Assembly (NCBI GenBank): GCA_016165875.1
Contig: JABBOT010000001.1
Span: forward strand, 34,403,011-34,467,010
Direction: 5' to 3'
DNA from: Acanthopleura granulata
Lineage: Eukaryota; Mollusca; Polyplacophora; Chitonida; Chitonidae
DNA: 64,000 nt
Numbering within the stretch: the first letter of the stretch is position 1; the number at the start of each line of letters is the position of its first letter. Under the pieces are notes generated by a model. It made no database searches, was not told the DNA's origin, and worked only from the letters and a program-made list of their open reading frames with translations. The translations under genes and the position numbers were made by a program. Positions 12,004 to 25,980 of the stretch are shown one piece after another.

Positions 12004-14944
12004 CTGTGATTTAAGTCTAATCTATAAATGCACCAATTTACGGTTTACCTGTTCATGTATCCACTTGTATTCTCGATAAGGACTCAAACGTGGCATTTGT
12101 CGGTTTAATTGGGGACCGCTTTATAACACGTCGATACTCTGTAATCAACGGGGAGGACAGGGGAAGGTTCGACATGGCAGCTGAATACCTCATCCGGCAC
12201 AGTATTGAAGGATGCTGCTATGTCATCCAAACTCTGCGGAGTATTTCTTACACCCTCTTGAAAACAGTCACGCCATATGTCACTCCTAATTCGAAAGATT
12301 ATGTAATAAAGAAACTGCTGAACCAGCAAAGGTAGCCCGAGGCACTTTTCAAAAGCCATTACACTCACCTCTTTCGTCTTGCTTCTTTCTGCCAACGTGT
12401 GTGTCCACTCGGCAATAATCAAGGCTCGAGATCACGACAAGTAAATAGAGTCCTGGAAAGCCCCCGAGCAATCTTACGATTGACATCCACGCCACATTCT
12501 CGGGCACATTTGTTAGAGCTTAGAAATGTGTTCCGTTTATGACTGGCGCCAAACACGCCTGGGACTCAATGATGCCGAGCGGTGACAGTTATAACTGCTT
12601 CTGAGCACAAGCTTTTGTCAAACGCGCTGATAAACGGAGGCCGATGAGTGACAATTGCCCGATCGATACCAATGGAGTAATTGAATTCATTGATTGGACA
12701 ATATATATCTTCCGTTCAACGAGGCATCCGCTTTCTTCTTGTCTTGGCTAATGTCTCACGGAATGTGATCTAACTGGGAAGTAAAACATGCCAGGATAAC
12801 GCCAAAACACTACCTGCAACTATGTACAGCAACTTTCTTCTGAAGCTGAAGTAAACTACAAAACTAAACTCCCGTACGAGCTATAGACGTTATAAGCGGG
12901 TGTCGGCGTTACATCACTCCACAGTTAACAATTACATAACCCCGGGTGCTTCCTCTAGCACTATGGCTCGACAGAGCTTGGCTAAGGCGCCTCCAATATT
13001 AGCCGGAGCATGTATCGATTCTGCTAATCGAAATATTTTTCGCCTTATTTGTTTAAGCTACAATGCGTAACAACGCTGAATAAACAGAAGAAACGTTGCA
13101 CATTTTTGTTGCGCTGTTCATGCCGAGAGGTTGTTGAGTGTCGGCCCATCCCGGAAAAACCGATTCTGAAAATGAGACTGCACTTTGGTTTCCACTTCAT
13201 CATTTTATACCAAAAAAAACTTTACTCTGGTCGGCTTCTTTTTTACAGGTTATAAGTGGCGTGTTTTACCCACAAGCGATGGGATCCCGCGATTTTAATG
13301 GTAGACGTTTGAGACAGAGGCCTACAATCAAGCGAGTGTGTTCAGGTCTTTAGTCGCGAAACTACTCGTGTTCCAAGCGTGAACAGATCACAGCCGAGTA
13401 TAAATATCGCACCCAATCTGCGGACGTAATAACAGCATCTCTCTGTTACCGGTAGAAAGAAAAAACACAGACGAGAACAAAAAATCATAGATTTACACCG
13501 GATAACAAGAGAGTAATTAAGACATCGGCTGTTCATGAGCTGAGCCATGAAAAGAAGTTGTAGTTTGAAGGGAACACAGCATCGAGCTTCCATCTGATGG
13601 CGTCTTTCACATCGACCATTTGTTCTCCTATATATAAAGCTATTGATTTAACAGCATACCCTGTTAGCGTCGCATTGCAACAACATCAGTTTCTGAGAAT
13701 AGGCACCGTCAATATGAACGCTATGAACACGCTCAAGACAACCATTTGCTTGTTAGACATATTCACTGATTATAACCATTGTCATTACTGACGGCCTGGC
13801 CTGAATCGCTACCTCTGCCATGGCAACCATTAGAAACTCTTGATTACAAGGTCTCGATTTGGAACAATCTGAACAATGTTCGTTTGGGGCTGCTACAATG
13901 TCTATTCCTATTGGCGCATGTCAAACAGAAGAGTGTCTTTATGACGGGAAGACAGACAGGTGATGAACTAGGTAGCGAAATCTCATGAGACACCAGGCTA
14001 TACGATTTAGAGCGCATTGAGACTCAGTATACGCAGGTGAGGTGTTGTGCGCTGGTTTTACAATACAAGTTCGTCAAAGCACACGTACTAAATGAATGAC
14101 TCTTGCGCTTTGGTGGTCTGTTTGCTCTCTTATCTTCAACATTGACGTTGGGATGGATCACTTAACCCAGCTGGGAGAGATAATTCCCAACCTGGGTACC
14201 GTCCCAGGTTTCCTATTGCTTCGACTCCATTGCTCTAGATTAAATACCAAAATGGACGTATATAATGAAGGGCTATAGGCACAAGGTGTAGTACAACGGG
14301 CGAAGCCTGCCGAAGATCTCTAAGGAGTGGTAATGGCCCATTTATGTAATGAGTAGAATGGTTACAAGCAAATGGAATGAGGAACTGATTTTTTTATGGC
14401 AACAGTAACGGTTTGGGTTTTTTTCCTCAAACGTAACGAAAAGAATATATGTTGTTTTTCTCTCTTTCGTCGTTGGATTGTTTTCTAGGTTCGTAAATGA
14501 CCTACATATGAAAGGGCGTGAAAGATCGGGTTATCTCCGCTCGACTTTGCACTGTTACGAATAAGCATTGATCCTGACATACTTATACAGAAAGCAGCCG
14601 GCTTTCACCAATTTTTCTTGTGCGTGTTTTCTATGAAATTCTGCAGTCGAGACACTCCTAACAGCTCACCATAGTTTGAGGCTTTGAGGTTCGATAATGC
14701 CCCAGTGAGGAAATAATTATAAGAGAGAAGTCGTGCAGCAATTTGAAATCAAACAACTAACAACTCCTCACCCACATAGAAAATAAAGTGGAATATCGAA
14801 CACAAAGTAATAACAACTTTATGGAAAACAACACGACAACAAATCAATTAAAGATAAAGCCAAAATGAATGATGGTAAGCATGAAAATGAGCAATAAACA
14901 AAGAACACGTTATTTGTTAAGATCACAGCTATGAAAGCTGATTG
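12004..14944. other. Unassigned sequence, no gene seen
   Basis: No gene was recognised. A perfect 8-bp hairpin (AACCTGGG, loop TACCGT, CCCAGGTT) is at 14189-14210, with the palindrome CCCAGCTGGG just before it at 14166-14175. Confidence 0.45.
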
Positions 14945-15097
14945 AATCGGATTCCAGGTGCAGGTGGGAAGATCTGCGTTTATCCCGTGAATGGTCATTG
15001 GTTTTACCCGGACACGATCGGTTTCCTTCCAGCGTGATGCTTGCTGCTGGCGTGTAAGCGAAATATTTTTGAGTAATACGTAAAACATCAATTAGAT
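14945..15097 (+). repeat. SINE family 1, old and degenerate
   Basis: The order of SINE landmarks is preserved on the plus strand despite many changes: GGTGGGAAGATCTGC, GGTCATTGGTTTTACCCGG, CGGTTTCCTTCC, GTAAGCGAAATATTTTTGAGTA, then CGTAAAACATCAATTAGAT. The head is missing or beyond recognition. It lies about 260 bp upstream of the LINE fragment. Confidence 0.65.
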
Positions 15098-15359
15098 GAA
15101 TTGAATTCCGGGCTTGGATATAGCAGAGCATCCTGATTATTGTGTTGCTTATACAGCAGTACCGAGGACGACTGAGCGCCTTATTTCCGCTAAAGGCCAA
15201 GCAGCAACAAAGCCCGTAGATTCTGACGAATCAACCATGAGCTGATTGAGGATCGAGTCCTGCCCAAAAAGTCCTCCCCTGAAGTCCAGTTTGAGCCATT
15301 GGGGAAGCCTTGCTTGTAGCACACGGGAGTGTGCTCTGGCTTTTGATAAAGCACGGTGT

Positions 15360-16440
15360 ATGTGGGTGGATCCTAAATATTGTGGATACGTATACATATC
15401 TTGGTACTGTATTTAAGTATACTTCAATGCCAGGAAAAAAAAATTATTCAGGCATCAAAAGCTCTATTTGCCCTGAAAAGAAAAATACCTTCTTCATCCA
15501 TTCCTGATCCACAAATTTCCTTATTTAGCAAGATTATCCAGCCAATTCTTTTATACGGCTGTGACGTTTGAGGCTCAGAATCTTTAATTTTAATCGAACA
15601 CCTTTTCTTAAAATTCTTTAAATACACTATCAACTTAAATATCAATCCTCAACTTCAAACTATGCAGTCCATGGAAAACTTGGTGTCTTTCCATTGTATA
15701 TCCAGGTACACAAGCGCATGGTAGCGTTTTGGATTCGAATTGTCGAATGAAAAAACAGTAAGACATCATATTTAATGTATCAAGTCATGTATTTCATACG
15801 CAATGTGTGCCAATTTACATGGTTATCATTTGTTGAAAAGTTACTGTGTGGATCTGGATTTGATTACGTATGGGAACAGCAATAAGTGAACACTGCCAGC
15901 TTTATCAAAACATTTGAAAAAAGACTCAACATCTTGCTTGGCATGCAGATATCTCTATTTCATCTAAAGGCATAATTTACAATATGTTTAAATCAGACTT
16001 TACATATGAACTAATTTGTCTGTGTTAAATCCAAAGGCTTGTAAAGTTCTTGCTAAATTTCGGACAAGTAGCCATAGACTTCCTATCGAGACAGGCCGTT
16101 GGCAAATATTAACAGAAATGATCGTTTATGTACAAAATGTGATACTGTATAAGTACCATGTCTTAGTGGAACGCCCAAAGTTAAAGGAATTACGTTTTTT
16201 CTCGAAATATGTCTGGCTATAATCAAGTGTTGACAAAGTTAAAGATCTGTTTCAAACTACGGAGAGAATGAAATTAAGAAATTTAGAAAATTTATGGTGG
16301 AAGGCCTGTCTGTATATCTTTGTCTACGTGTGACCGTTTTTTTCTTTCTACTCTGCCATCTTATTCCTCGTAAACCAATGTTCTCCTGCGCTACCCCAGT
16401 GATTCTGGAATGAATAAATTGAATTGAATTGAAATTGTTA
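15360..16440 (+). pseudogene. 5'-truncated LINE, C-terminal end of ORF2 plus 3' tail
   Basis: Several ORF2 segments appear in the right order but in different frames. They are VDTYTYLGTVF (about 15382-15414), SLFSKIIQPILLYGC (about 15521-15565), GKLGVFPLYIQVHKRM (about 15672-15719), DISISSKGIIYNMFK (about 15949-15993), KFRTSSHRLPIETGRWQ (about 16052-16102) and RPKLKEL (about 16171-16191). YLG followed by PILLYGC and then the FR...LPIETGRW and CPKxxxLR-like region is a common pattern in the thumb and C-terminal zinc-knuckle part of animal non-LTR retrotransposons. Here the knuckle cysteines are largely lost. The element ends in TGAATAAATTGAATTGAATT, a short tandem 3' tail typical of such LINEs. 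Stops and frameshifts show it is dead. The truncation removes the polymerase core, as expected from incomplete target-primed reverse transcription. Confidence 0.85.
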
Positions 16441-19400
16441 GGGAAAGAGGGGTTGAGGATTTGGGGGTGTGTATGGTGGTGGTGGGGAGGGTGTCGGTTG
16501 TAGTTATATAGAACATGGCGGACTTATTGAGGAGTACATAACTACATACATAAATTAGTTTACGTGGCGACTCTGATCTTGGAGTCATGAACGCCCAGCT
16601 ACTTGTGTACAGATACGAGGACAAGCATGATTGCACGACCGTATCTTTTTCGCGTGTCAGCTAGAGTGCAGCACGACAGTGTCCTGTTAAGAAGCCATTA
16701 TATACACAAGCCACGCATGCACCTGCATGTGTTTCCCGTATCAATAGCACGCTTTTCTGCTTGCATTCTGCAGTTAATTAGAGGAAAACGATCGTTAGAG
16801 TCGGTCTTAGAAGGGCCAAATTAAGTTAACTATAGATTTAGTGCGAAGGTGAATTACCACCAGACGTTTTCATTGGTCGTGCCCTTATGCTGTAATTAAT
16901 ACCGCGTGTCATTTGACCGTGAATTAGAAACTCAAATGCGAAGAGTGAGGCGTTCGACTGGAACGGCTGAGGGATTAGGAACAGGACCATGTAGATGCCC
17001 GCACAATGTGACCTTTTTGAGACGTTTCAGGAGATGGCCACAGGCAATGCGTGGAAGGTTAGCTAAGGGCTGTCACCGGCAAGTAGAACTGAAATCTGAT
17101 GGCTGACTAATGATTAGCCATGGATTGGTAACTGTCGGGGAGTTAATTCGGAAATCGGTTAAGGTCCTTCTTGAAGGGAACTAAATTGATCGGTTGTGCA
17201 ATGATTACTATAGTTCTATGATCGCTACTTCATCTTTACCAGACAAGTTAATGGAAGTAGGAGTCCGCCCGGAAGCTCCCTGCTTTCAGCCGACGTAATG
17301 AGATTAGCTCCAGAGACGTGTGATCTCCAATAGGCATTAACTGGCTGGTGTCCCCTCTAACATTTCTCCAATATTTTCCCGATCAAGCATTTTATAACTG
17401 TAATAAGTGAAATTATTTGATTGACTGTTGAATTATACAAGCCCACGATGTTTTTTTGTCCTTTTTTTATTGTTGTTATTATTAGGAAGTACACCGAGGG
17501 GAATTTGAACGAAGTTAACAGATTTTATGTTGATCTTAAACACGTCCCGGGGTAAATAGAAAGCTTACTCTCTAAGATAAACGCCATATTGTCATATTAA
17601 TATGATCACAGTATTTAGCCTGGTCAGCTTAGAAATATTAGTCCTAACCTTAACTGAAACAGCTCCCAACAACAAACATCATTAGGACAGTTAGCTCCAG
17701 GTGATGATACAAGAATTGCGCGGATGTGCCTGGGGAAACACCTAGTTCTGATCACTTCTAAATAGGATAATTCTCCATATCAGTCCAAAGGGAGGCCTCG
17801 AGGCGTACTTTTAAAGACTCATGAAACGAACGATATCGGCGGCTAATGTACGTCTTGGCAAAAACGACCACAAGGTGAGATGGAGTGTTTAATATCCAAA
17901 GGTTAGGCTCCGTGTATTGCGCCATTTTCACGTCGTTAGTGGTTTTACAAACAAGTTTCAATGTTGTAAAATTTCTACTCACTATGAAACACGTAAGCAA
18001 AACGATCAATCCCTTTAACCGTAACAATGCTGAACGAAGCAGCTACAATGCAGGGGACAGAACTCTCCCATTAAGTCTCGGGCAGTAAGACTGCTGGCAA
18101 TGATATCTCCGAGAGATTGATAACGCCTTGTATTATACCTTGTAAAGCGCAGAGGCAAACATAGAAGTATCTCATTTTAAGAGCTGTGCGCTGATAATAT
18201 AATGCCAATCGCAGAACGTTGGCTGGCAATGAGAATTCGATTATGACAGCAACTGTAGTTGCATTCAGAGTTGTCTCCCCTAAACCATGCATTATCGAAA
18301 GCAAACTACTAGGGCACAGTCGAAAAAGACAGGGAAACATCACAGATTACCGGTGGAAACAAAAAGACAAAGAAACACAAAAGTGACTTTTCCTATTTCT
18401 CTTCCGCAGGTTTCAAGTTGATTAAAGCACTTTGCCCAGATCAAATGCAGGTATCGGTGTCTGTTCATACAGGATGACACTGGGTGAAACCCATTTACCT
18501 CTATACTGATTACTGCGTATTAAGTTTATTACGTGTGCTTACTCGCGAATCTTCTTGAAACCTTTTCAATGTTGTTTCAGGATAACATTTCAGTGAAGAT
18601 TCTTTAAATATGTAATTTCCGCATATACAATTTCTTAGAACACACTCAGTGATATTCTATTTTAATTATGTTTGATTAAGTTTTCGTAATTAAAGCCAGC
18701 CAAAAGCAAACGAGCACATTAGCGTTTACGCCATATGGCAAAAGAGTTGATATACTGGTTAGAAGCGCTTGATAATCAATCATTAGGATACACGAAGTGC
18801 GAATTCACACTCGGCATTGGAAGGGGAATTTGCACATTTCCTTGCTCTCATTGCCTTTGGGACAATTGGCGGTCGACAGCACCCGCGACGCCATTTGCCT
18901 AGTCCAAACGCTCGTTGAAAATGGTTTTTGTGTGCATTTCTGCATGTCAAATGTGGGAAAGTTCTTCAGCAACTTGCCACAGGTCGAGGGTCTATACAGT
19001 GTTCTCTGTCATTAGATAAATAAATATATAAATAAATTTATAATATGCTCTGGTAAAAGGTACAATAATCTCCTTCCCGGGACAATTTCTACAATGTTAA
19101 AATTCCAGACAACATTATGTACTTCATATATATTATTTCCAAAATATTCCTTTGGGAATTGGTAAGGGGTCCTAAGATTATGGACTTGGAACACACTTTT
19201 ATAGTTGACGGTTGATCGTGGAATGTCGGATTCTGCGCCTAAACACCATCTGCCATTGACTGCAATCACCTATTTTAATGATGCAATGTATATTCTCTAT
19301 GCTGCAATGGGTGACTTTGATGCGGTTGGTTTACCGGGTGACGTGAGTATTTTACTACACAGATGCGACAATTTCCAGCCCACGGGTTGGATACGACTGT

Positions 19401-22400
19401 TTCGTTTAGGCAGTCCACGCGGTGCTTGCCGATATGTGATGGGGAAAAAATGGCAAGCTCGTCACTCACTGGTTTATTTTTCCAATAATTCATGCAATCT
19501 CATCCACGCAGAGCGACATGTTATAGAGTTTTTACATCGATGTAAGAACGCAACGTGGTTCTCCAACAAGTTTTTGTTATATTGTTTATTAATGACATTA
19601 AGCCGGAGTCGATAAAGCCATTTTTGACAATATGCCGATATTTCCTTAGGCAGTATGTGCTCCTACGTTTATAAAGCATAAGCCTGGATGTGCTCTATTG
19701 GCATGTAAAACCAGTCTAGTCACGCTGATCCTTCAGAAAGACGATCTATTGCGGGCAATAAAGTAATAACTCTAACCTACGCGAACAGTTACGACATTTT
19801 TTTTCTGACATGAGCCCCGGATTCACTCACTCCTAGGTAGCATTTATGGAGAGCTGAATTTCTCCAGCATTAAATAAACTCCCTACAGCGAAAGTTTTGT
19901 CAGAACGTCAGAAGTGAAAGAAGTATTCAATAGTTCGGATATTAAAAAATACAAAGACTTCCTCTTCGATTTGACTTTCGATTGGGTTTGATTTCCTAAT
20001 GACCATGGCAAATAGTCAGCGTAGCGTGTGGAAGCCATCAGGGGCTCCGGACATGTCACCAGTGTTAACAGGGAGTCCTCATCAAACACCGGTTGCTACA
20101 CACTCACATGCAGCTCCCATTTAAATAAAAGACCAGTTTCCCTTGGGCAAGCAAAAAAACTCATAATTATCGACATAATTTGGGCAAAAGCATTTATTCT
20201 GTCGAACGGTAATGCACTGGTAAAAAAACATGACGTAAAATCTATCTTGTGAGAAGTAGTGTAAAGGCGCTGCCCTAGTCGAAGTGCTTTAGCCGAATTG
20301 TTAGTCCCTTAGTTTGGCGGTATACTGCAACATATTAGGATGTTAGTACAACCTGAACTTGACTGGTTGATCGACAGAGGAATGTTAACCACGTCCATGT
20401 GATACATTTCTGTCTGATTGTCTACTATTTTGGCACCAAATGTTCGTAACTATCGTAACTAATGATTCCTATACTGACTTGATTCTCCCACACAAATTTA
20501 ATTTCCAGCTCATGCAGGTTTTAATATCGAACTTAGAAACGAATTAATTATATAGATAACTGAGTTCAAGCAAACCAATGCTTTGCTTCTTATCGTCAAT
20601 TATTTATTTTATTTTTAACTTTGTGGGGGGGGGGTCAGGGTGTTGTTGTTGAGCTGGTTGTCCGCCTCGAACTTAATTCAACACCCATATATACCCTTTC
20701 GGGAAACCGTTGGCATTTTTCCTCACCAGGAACGCTTTATTTTCCATTCCACAGGTTTGTATCACGGCGTGTTTTACCGACAATATCATGTGATGTATAT
20801 TGTCCGTCAAAATCTCATTTTTATTGCCCTCCTAATAGAACAAACCTATTCATGAAGGGCAACCATCGTTAAGATTTTTCCTCTTGATACAAACGGACCT
20901 CAGGGAATTAATTTGTTTTCAATGCGGGCCTCTATGAAACACTACTGTTTTGATGCCTAAGTTGCTGTATATACGATGGGCAAACATGATGATATACAGA
21001 CCTGACGCCTGTAGAATACCGTAATGATCTTGGTGCTTTCCCACTGACAGAAAGAAACAAATTTAAGAAAATGGGCTTAATTTAAGACCCTTTCTAGAGA
21101 CCCCTGGCCGCCCGGGATGTAAATCGAAAGCAACCTATTACTGGCTGTCTAGATAAGGATTATCTAGCAAGTAGTCCTGAGTGGTCGGGCCGACAAAGAC
21201 ATATGACTACTTAGAAACGTTATCTCGGGAATATCCTAGTGTTCGTGATCTACATATGCCCAGTTTTAATGAGTGCATCTCCTTTTGCTATATGTGTGAT
21301 AAGTAAACTACATGACAATAAGCATTCCCGATCCACAAAAGTATGTAACGTAAGGGCCAAATACTTCCAGTTTTATATAAAATCTTGTAACGTCAATATT
21401 AATACTGCTAACGAATCGGAAATCTCGCGTGGATAATGTAAACGGTATCAACTCATGAAGTGTTTTTATGATTACATTTAAACAACGTAACAGACATTTT
21501 TATGACAGCCAACCATTATGTCAGTAATAATAACACTACATGTAGTACGTAGAGCAACTTTTAACAATAAACCATGAACGAGAGACAAAAGTATATTAGA
21601 AATTGGCTAGGTAAAGAAACTTTTAAGATAAACATCAAAGAAATGTACATAAATTTACAAGAAACTGGGCTTTTGCCATGTACAGAAAAGGTAAACACTT
21701 TTTACAATGAAGTCAGAAAGTCACTCCTAACGTGAAAACTGATTCATTGATTCGCCGAGAAATATTCCTCGCATCTTTCGGGGTCATCGAAAACTGAAAT
21801 TATCATCTCACAAATTCCGTCTTTCAGACACTTTCTCAGTTCTTGTGTTTTTGTGTATTTTTTCTTCTTGTTGATGTTTTCTCTTTATTATTAAATTGGT
21901 GTGGCTACTACTGAAACGGGCGTTCATAATGGCTGAGGGTTTGTGTATATGAATGTCTGTTTTGTGTAAAAGACTTACAGGCCTTTGCGCTGCACTAGCA
22001 CGGTAATGGTTAGACACTCTTCCATTACACAGGTTCAATATTTACCCATCACAGAACAGTATGATCTGCAGCAGTTTTAAAATTTAGAGAGATATATACA
22101 TGAGAAATGATAATCTCCCAGTACCCTTAGGTATGTTATTATCTATGTACGGATTACTGAAAATATCAATTATCTGACACTTTGAACAAATCAGTGCATC
22201 TATAACATTTTCCACAGATAAAACACATCCAGCGCCTGAGTGCAGGATCTTGTACACGCCAGATAAACCCTCTACTAGATTTGTTTCTTCATTCATTTCC
22301 GCCTTAAGCACACAAGACATTGCAAAATACTGAAGGGTCATACAAATTCGCATAAATGAGATTTTCAAAAGGCTTACCGCACTGATTGATCCAATGAATG

Positions 22401-22792
22401 TATTAGGTTCTTAAAGAGCACATCCTTTGAAATATTTCTTAATATGCTACTGTGAAACGCACATTTGTTTTCAACACTCAATACATGTATTATTCCTATT
22501 ATGTACATTATTATATATTGCGCTTTATGTTCTCACAATTCGGACTGCGGGGAAAGAAGTTTTATCCTTAGTGGTCGCGTTGGAAACTAAGTTTCTTCTA
22601 TCTATATATACGTAATTTTAAATCTTTGTCACATTTCCACATCTGACCTTTAAATTTTGTTCAAAACATAATGCGCTGACTTTTGTTGACTTAAGTTAAG
22701 CTTCCTCATGTCTACTTAGTAACTATACCCATCGCACGCAAATGTACGAAATACCGATAAAGCCCTTTCAAAATAAACACACTAGTGATCAC
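16441..22792. other. Unique sequence, no gene seen
   Basis: Right after the LINE tail, 16441-16491 is G-rich with five runs of three or more G. The rest, including more GC-balanced stretches at 16600-17400 and 18780-19620, shows no recognisable domain. The 136-codon frame at 19205-19615 is within chance length. A G11-type run is near 20622-20634. Confidence 0.45.
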
Positions 22793-23769
22793 CAAGGGAT
22801 CGAGTTCCTTATCGAAGAGGAAATATGATAAACGAATGGCTTGTTTCGACTCTCAGTCAGCGCCAGACCTTACACAAGATCAAATATAGAAACACGACGT
22901 TTGAATAAGTTGATTACATGCATTGAACATAACAGACAAATAGTGCAACTGACAATAATAAACAAAAACAATACAATATAATTGCAAAATATATAGTTTC
23001 TTACTGATGATAGCATCCAAATCCAGCGGACATATTGCGGCTTCCAGTGGCATGCCAGTCCACGTAAATATAGAATCCACAGTTCTTGGGAATTCTCGAA
23101 TCGAAGGATGTCAGTCATGTAGTGACAACAGCAGTGGACACGGTTTTAATATCCAACTCTCTGGCCAAGCGAAACTTTCCAGGGCGGATGGGTTGACAAT
23201 AGCCTCCGTGATGCCGAGCTGGCGATGTATGTTTCAGTCCACAGAAATATACACAAAGTCACTTTCAGGGTAAACTGGGATAAAATATACGTAATCACAC
23301 CAAGAGACAATGAGCGATTCAAGTTCCAAAATAACGTCTTGGAAAAATGGCAAGTGGCGAAACACAAGCTCACAACGTGCTACGTACAGAAAAATAGACC
23401 ACAAATTGACGTATGTCGAATGGCGTAAAAGCCATTATCTCCGAATCCCACAAAATCCTTTCAAGTGAACGAGAGTAAATATGACTGCTTTCAAATGAGC
23501 TTGAGTAAAACACTGCTCTCAAGTGGACATGAGCAAAATGACTGCGAAACTTCTAACTTCTTCGCTCATATCTATAGAATAACGTAAAGAAAATTCTGGA
23601 TGATTTCATCATACAATGACACGAAACTCATAAACATAGAAGCCTCAAGAACATGGGACTAAATTCCAGTGCAAGCTACAACGTACGAAGAGGAAAAAAT
23701 GCAGGTCAGACAGTGACCCAGTTACCGCAAAAAATATCATACAATATTTTAAAGACGGGGTTCGTAACA
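22793..23769 (-). repeat. Dispersed ~1 kb repeat, copy A (probable solo LTR)
   Basis: Homologous by eye along its length to copies at 38238 and 49272. Shared anchors are GATAAACGAATGGCTTGTT near the left, TATAGTTTCTTACTGATGA at about 22993, ATGTATGTTTCAGTCC at about 23225 and GGTTCGTAACA at the right end. Read on the minus strand the element begins TGTTACGAACCCC and should end CCTTACA, the TG...CA form of an LTR. In this copy the left terminus is eroded. No gag or pol sequence adjoins it, which fits a solo LTR. The orientation and LTR nature are inference; a non-autonomous DNA element is the alternative. Confidence 0.65.
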
Positions 23770-23902
23770 CTTGAAAAACGCACGTGGGTGAAGGTTCAGT
23801 CAGGGAAGTACTTACTCTATAGTAATTACAAGAACGTAACACTAAGTTCGCTGTGTAGCTTTATTTGCTTACTTTACTGGGGCTCACGAGTATATTAGTT
23901 TT

Positions 23903-24096
23903 ACCGCCAGCATTATGGTGAGTAGAAACCGGGCAGTGTCGGACGGGAACCTATGGCCATTCGTTGGTTGACTGGCAGACCTTTCCACGTGCCACTGTGC
24001 CGTTATGAGCTGGATTTGAACTCACGGCGACCGGCTAGAGGCTATTGGGTCATTCCTCAGCAGTATCACTATAACCAATTAGCCAGGGAGCCCCTT
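23903..24096 (-). repeat. SINE family 1, lacking the tail
   Basis: Seen as reverse complement: CCGCCAGCATTATGGTGAG, then CTGGCAGACCTTTCCACG, then the head side GATTTGAACTCACGGCGACC and a decayed A-box region ending GGGAGCCCC at 24096. The tail half (GTGTTTTACGCCG and ATTT repeats) is absent. This is unusual, because target-primed insertion usually truncates the head end. Confidence 0.75.
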
Positions 24097-24239
24097 TCTG
24101 TGAGAAAACTAAGTTATCACACAATGTCTTATGAATTCAGCACTAGTATCAACTTATCCACCATCTTCAGCTTTCTGGACGTAGGCGTAAAAGTAAGTTA
24201 TGACCACTGTGTCAGTTGCTTCTGTTTTTTTCTCCACAG

Positions 24240-24405
24240 CCTTGAGTCGTGCTGTTCCACCAGAAAATATAATTCAAAGTGTCCCGTGGCAAGTTTATAG
24301 CAGCACAACGTCATACATAATGGTTGCGTTCTTTGTGACCGGACACAACCTGTTAGAAATCACAACGGCAAGTATTTCCACACGTCGGTTTTATGGCCGG
24401 GTGTA
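24240..24405 (+). CDS. Possible terminal-exon-like stretch, function unknown
   Basis: A good splice-acceptor pattern (TTTTTTTCTCCACAG, ending at 24239) precedes an open frame that reads LSRAVPPENIIQSVPWQVY, continues for about 54 codons and ends at TAG (24403-24405). A donor-like GTAAGT lies only about 45 bp upstream, which would be a very short intron. The same frame also stays open back to an ATG at 24200, so splicing is not needed. I recognise no domain, and the length is within chance. It begins 140 bp after a SINE. Confidence 0.15.
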
Positions 24406-25980
24406 GATGGACAGAGGTCTTTGTATCATGTTATTTTTTTTTCACCTAGATATGCACTGGGGAAACGTCTCAGCTTTATGTTCAACCATAAAGAAAAACG
24501 TATTTCATACCAGTCAGCAATTTGCGCCATTTGCTAAGTACTGTTAGCGATGGTGTGTGGTCGGCATCTAGCTCTCGCAGCCTTTGTGTGAAGCCAGATA
24601 TAACACAGCAGTTATTCTACTTTAATTTATCGCACAGTTAGATGTTTTCTCTGGAAGGCGAGGTTAAATGTGCTTGACGCAGCGTAGAGACAACCTTGTA
24701 GAACTGGCCACTGAGCTGGTAGGCCCAAAACATGTCAATATGTGACGTCACGGCGAGAATTACATTTCGCCGTTTTTGCGTCTATTAAAGTAATTGCGGA
24801 AATCTACACATTTGTCTTCACAGTGACATAAATTCACCTTTGTATACGCGAAAGTATGTGATAATAAAGAAGGATCACATTTATTTAATACACAGGATTG
24901 CTTATCTTTATGAAGGTAGACTATCTACCTGATTAAAGATTTATCACTTTAGTACGGTAACTCTTGAGGACAAATGAAATATTGACACATGTGAATCTTT
25001 ATCAGTATTCATATAATTATTATTTATATTCACGGCGTTTACAGATTAATTATCATAGGTCATATTATCCAAAAAACACTGTTTATTCCAGCTTACGTAG
25101 ACATTCCTCGAAACCTTTTCCGACAAGAAGTTTTGCGAAGTGTTAACTTTGTTAATAAAATGCTGGGGTAAAGAGAATGAACCCAAAAAATACATTATGT
25201 CAACGATTGATGGACATCAGGGATCTTATTACAGTCTAGAAAACCTCCATTCTGCCTAACGTCAGCTGATGCCCAGCCAAGAGCCTGATAGCGCAAGCAT
25301 GATAAAGTTTAAAACACAGCAACAAACCACATCGTTGACGAAGATGAACACTGGTGGAGTTGTTTGTGGCCAAACTTGCACTTAGGGTAATAGGTGCATG
25401 GTGGAGGCTAGGAATGACTACACAAGAGGATCCAAATCGCACAGAAACACATCGTTTTCTGCTATTATGTTGCAGTGTTTCTGTGCTGCTTGAGTGTTTT
25501 CTGAACACACGTGCACCTAGAAGTGTGACCTAATCCAAGAAAGACCAAAGAAGTACACGACTTTGAACCCCTTTGTTAAAGGCGAGAAGCAGTTTCACGA
25601 CTTTCCCATTGTCACTTATTCAGAATACGAAAACTCTATCACCGTGAAAGTCTGATAGGTGTGGTAGTAGATCAAACTATGAACAGTCCCATTTACAGGA
25701 CTGCCCTCGGAATGATAAGTCATACAAGCCAGTGGGAGGTATCTTGGGGGTAGAATTTGTTTGTCTCAAGTGATATTCCTCGTTTTTATTACGCTTCAAA
25801 TCACGACAACAATCAGGTTTTCCGACCCTCTACACCCTGTAGCTCATAAAACTGCAGTATTCTGTATCTACTTGAATACCAGTGTCAGCTGTGATTCAAT
25901 ATTACTGATAACATATGATAGTGAAAACATTTATGTTCTGTTCCTGACATACACACAGAAGCCAATTATGAGGAATCCTC
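24406..25980. other. Unassigned sequence with a CRE site and hairpin
   Basis: A perfect CRE octamer TGACGTCA (24743-24750) abuts a 6-bp hairpin (CGGCGA at 24751-24756 with TCGCCG at 24767-24772). No coding sequence was recognised. Confidence 0.4.

Noticed and set aside
19205..19615. 136-codon plus-strand open frame
   Set aside because: Within the length expected by chance in 64 kb of 60% AT sequence. No domain, no splice partners, and the opposite strand is also open.
22880..23428. Open frames in the ~1 kb repeat that share peptides with frames in the copy at 49.6 kb
   Set aside because: Shared peptides follow from DNA-level repeat similarity. Frames are short and not conserved as frames across all three copies.
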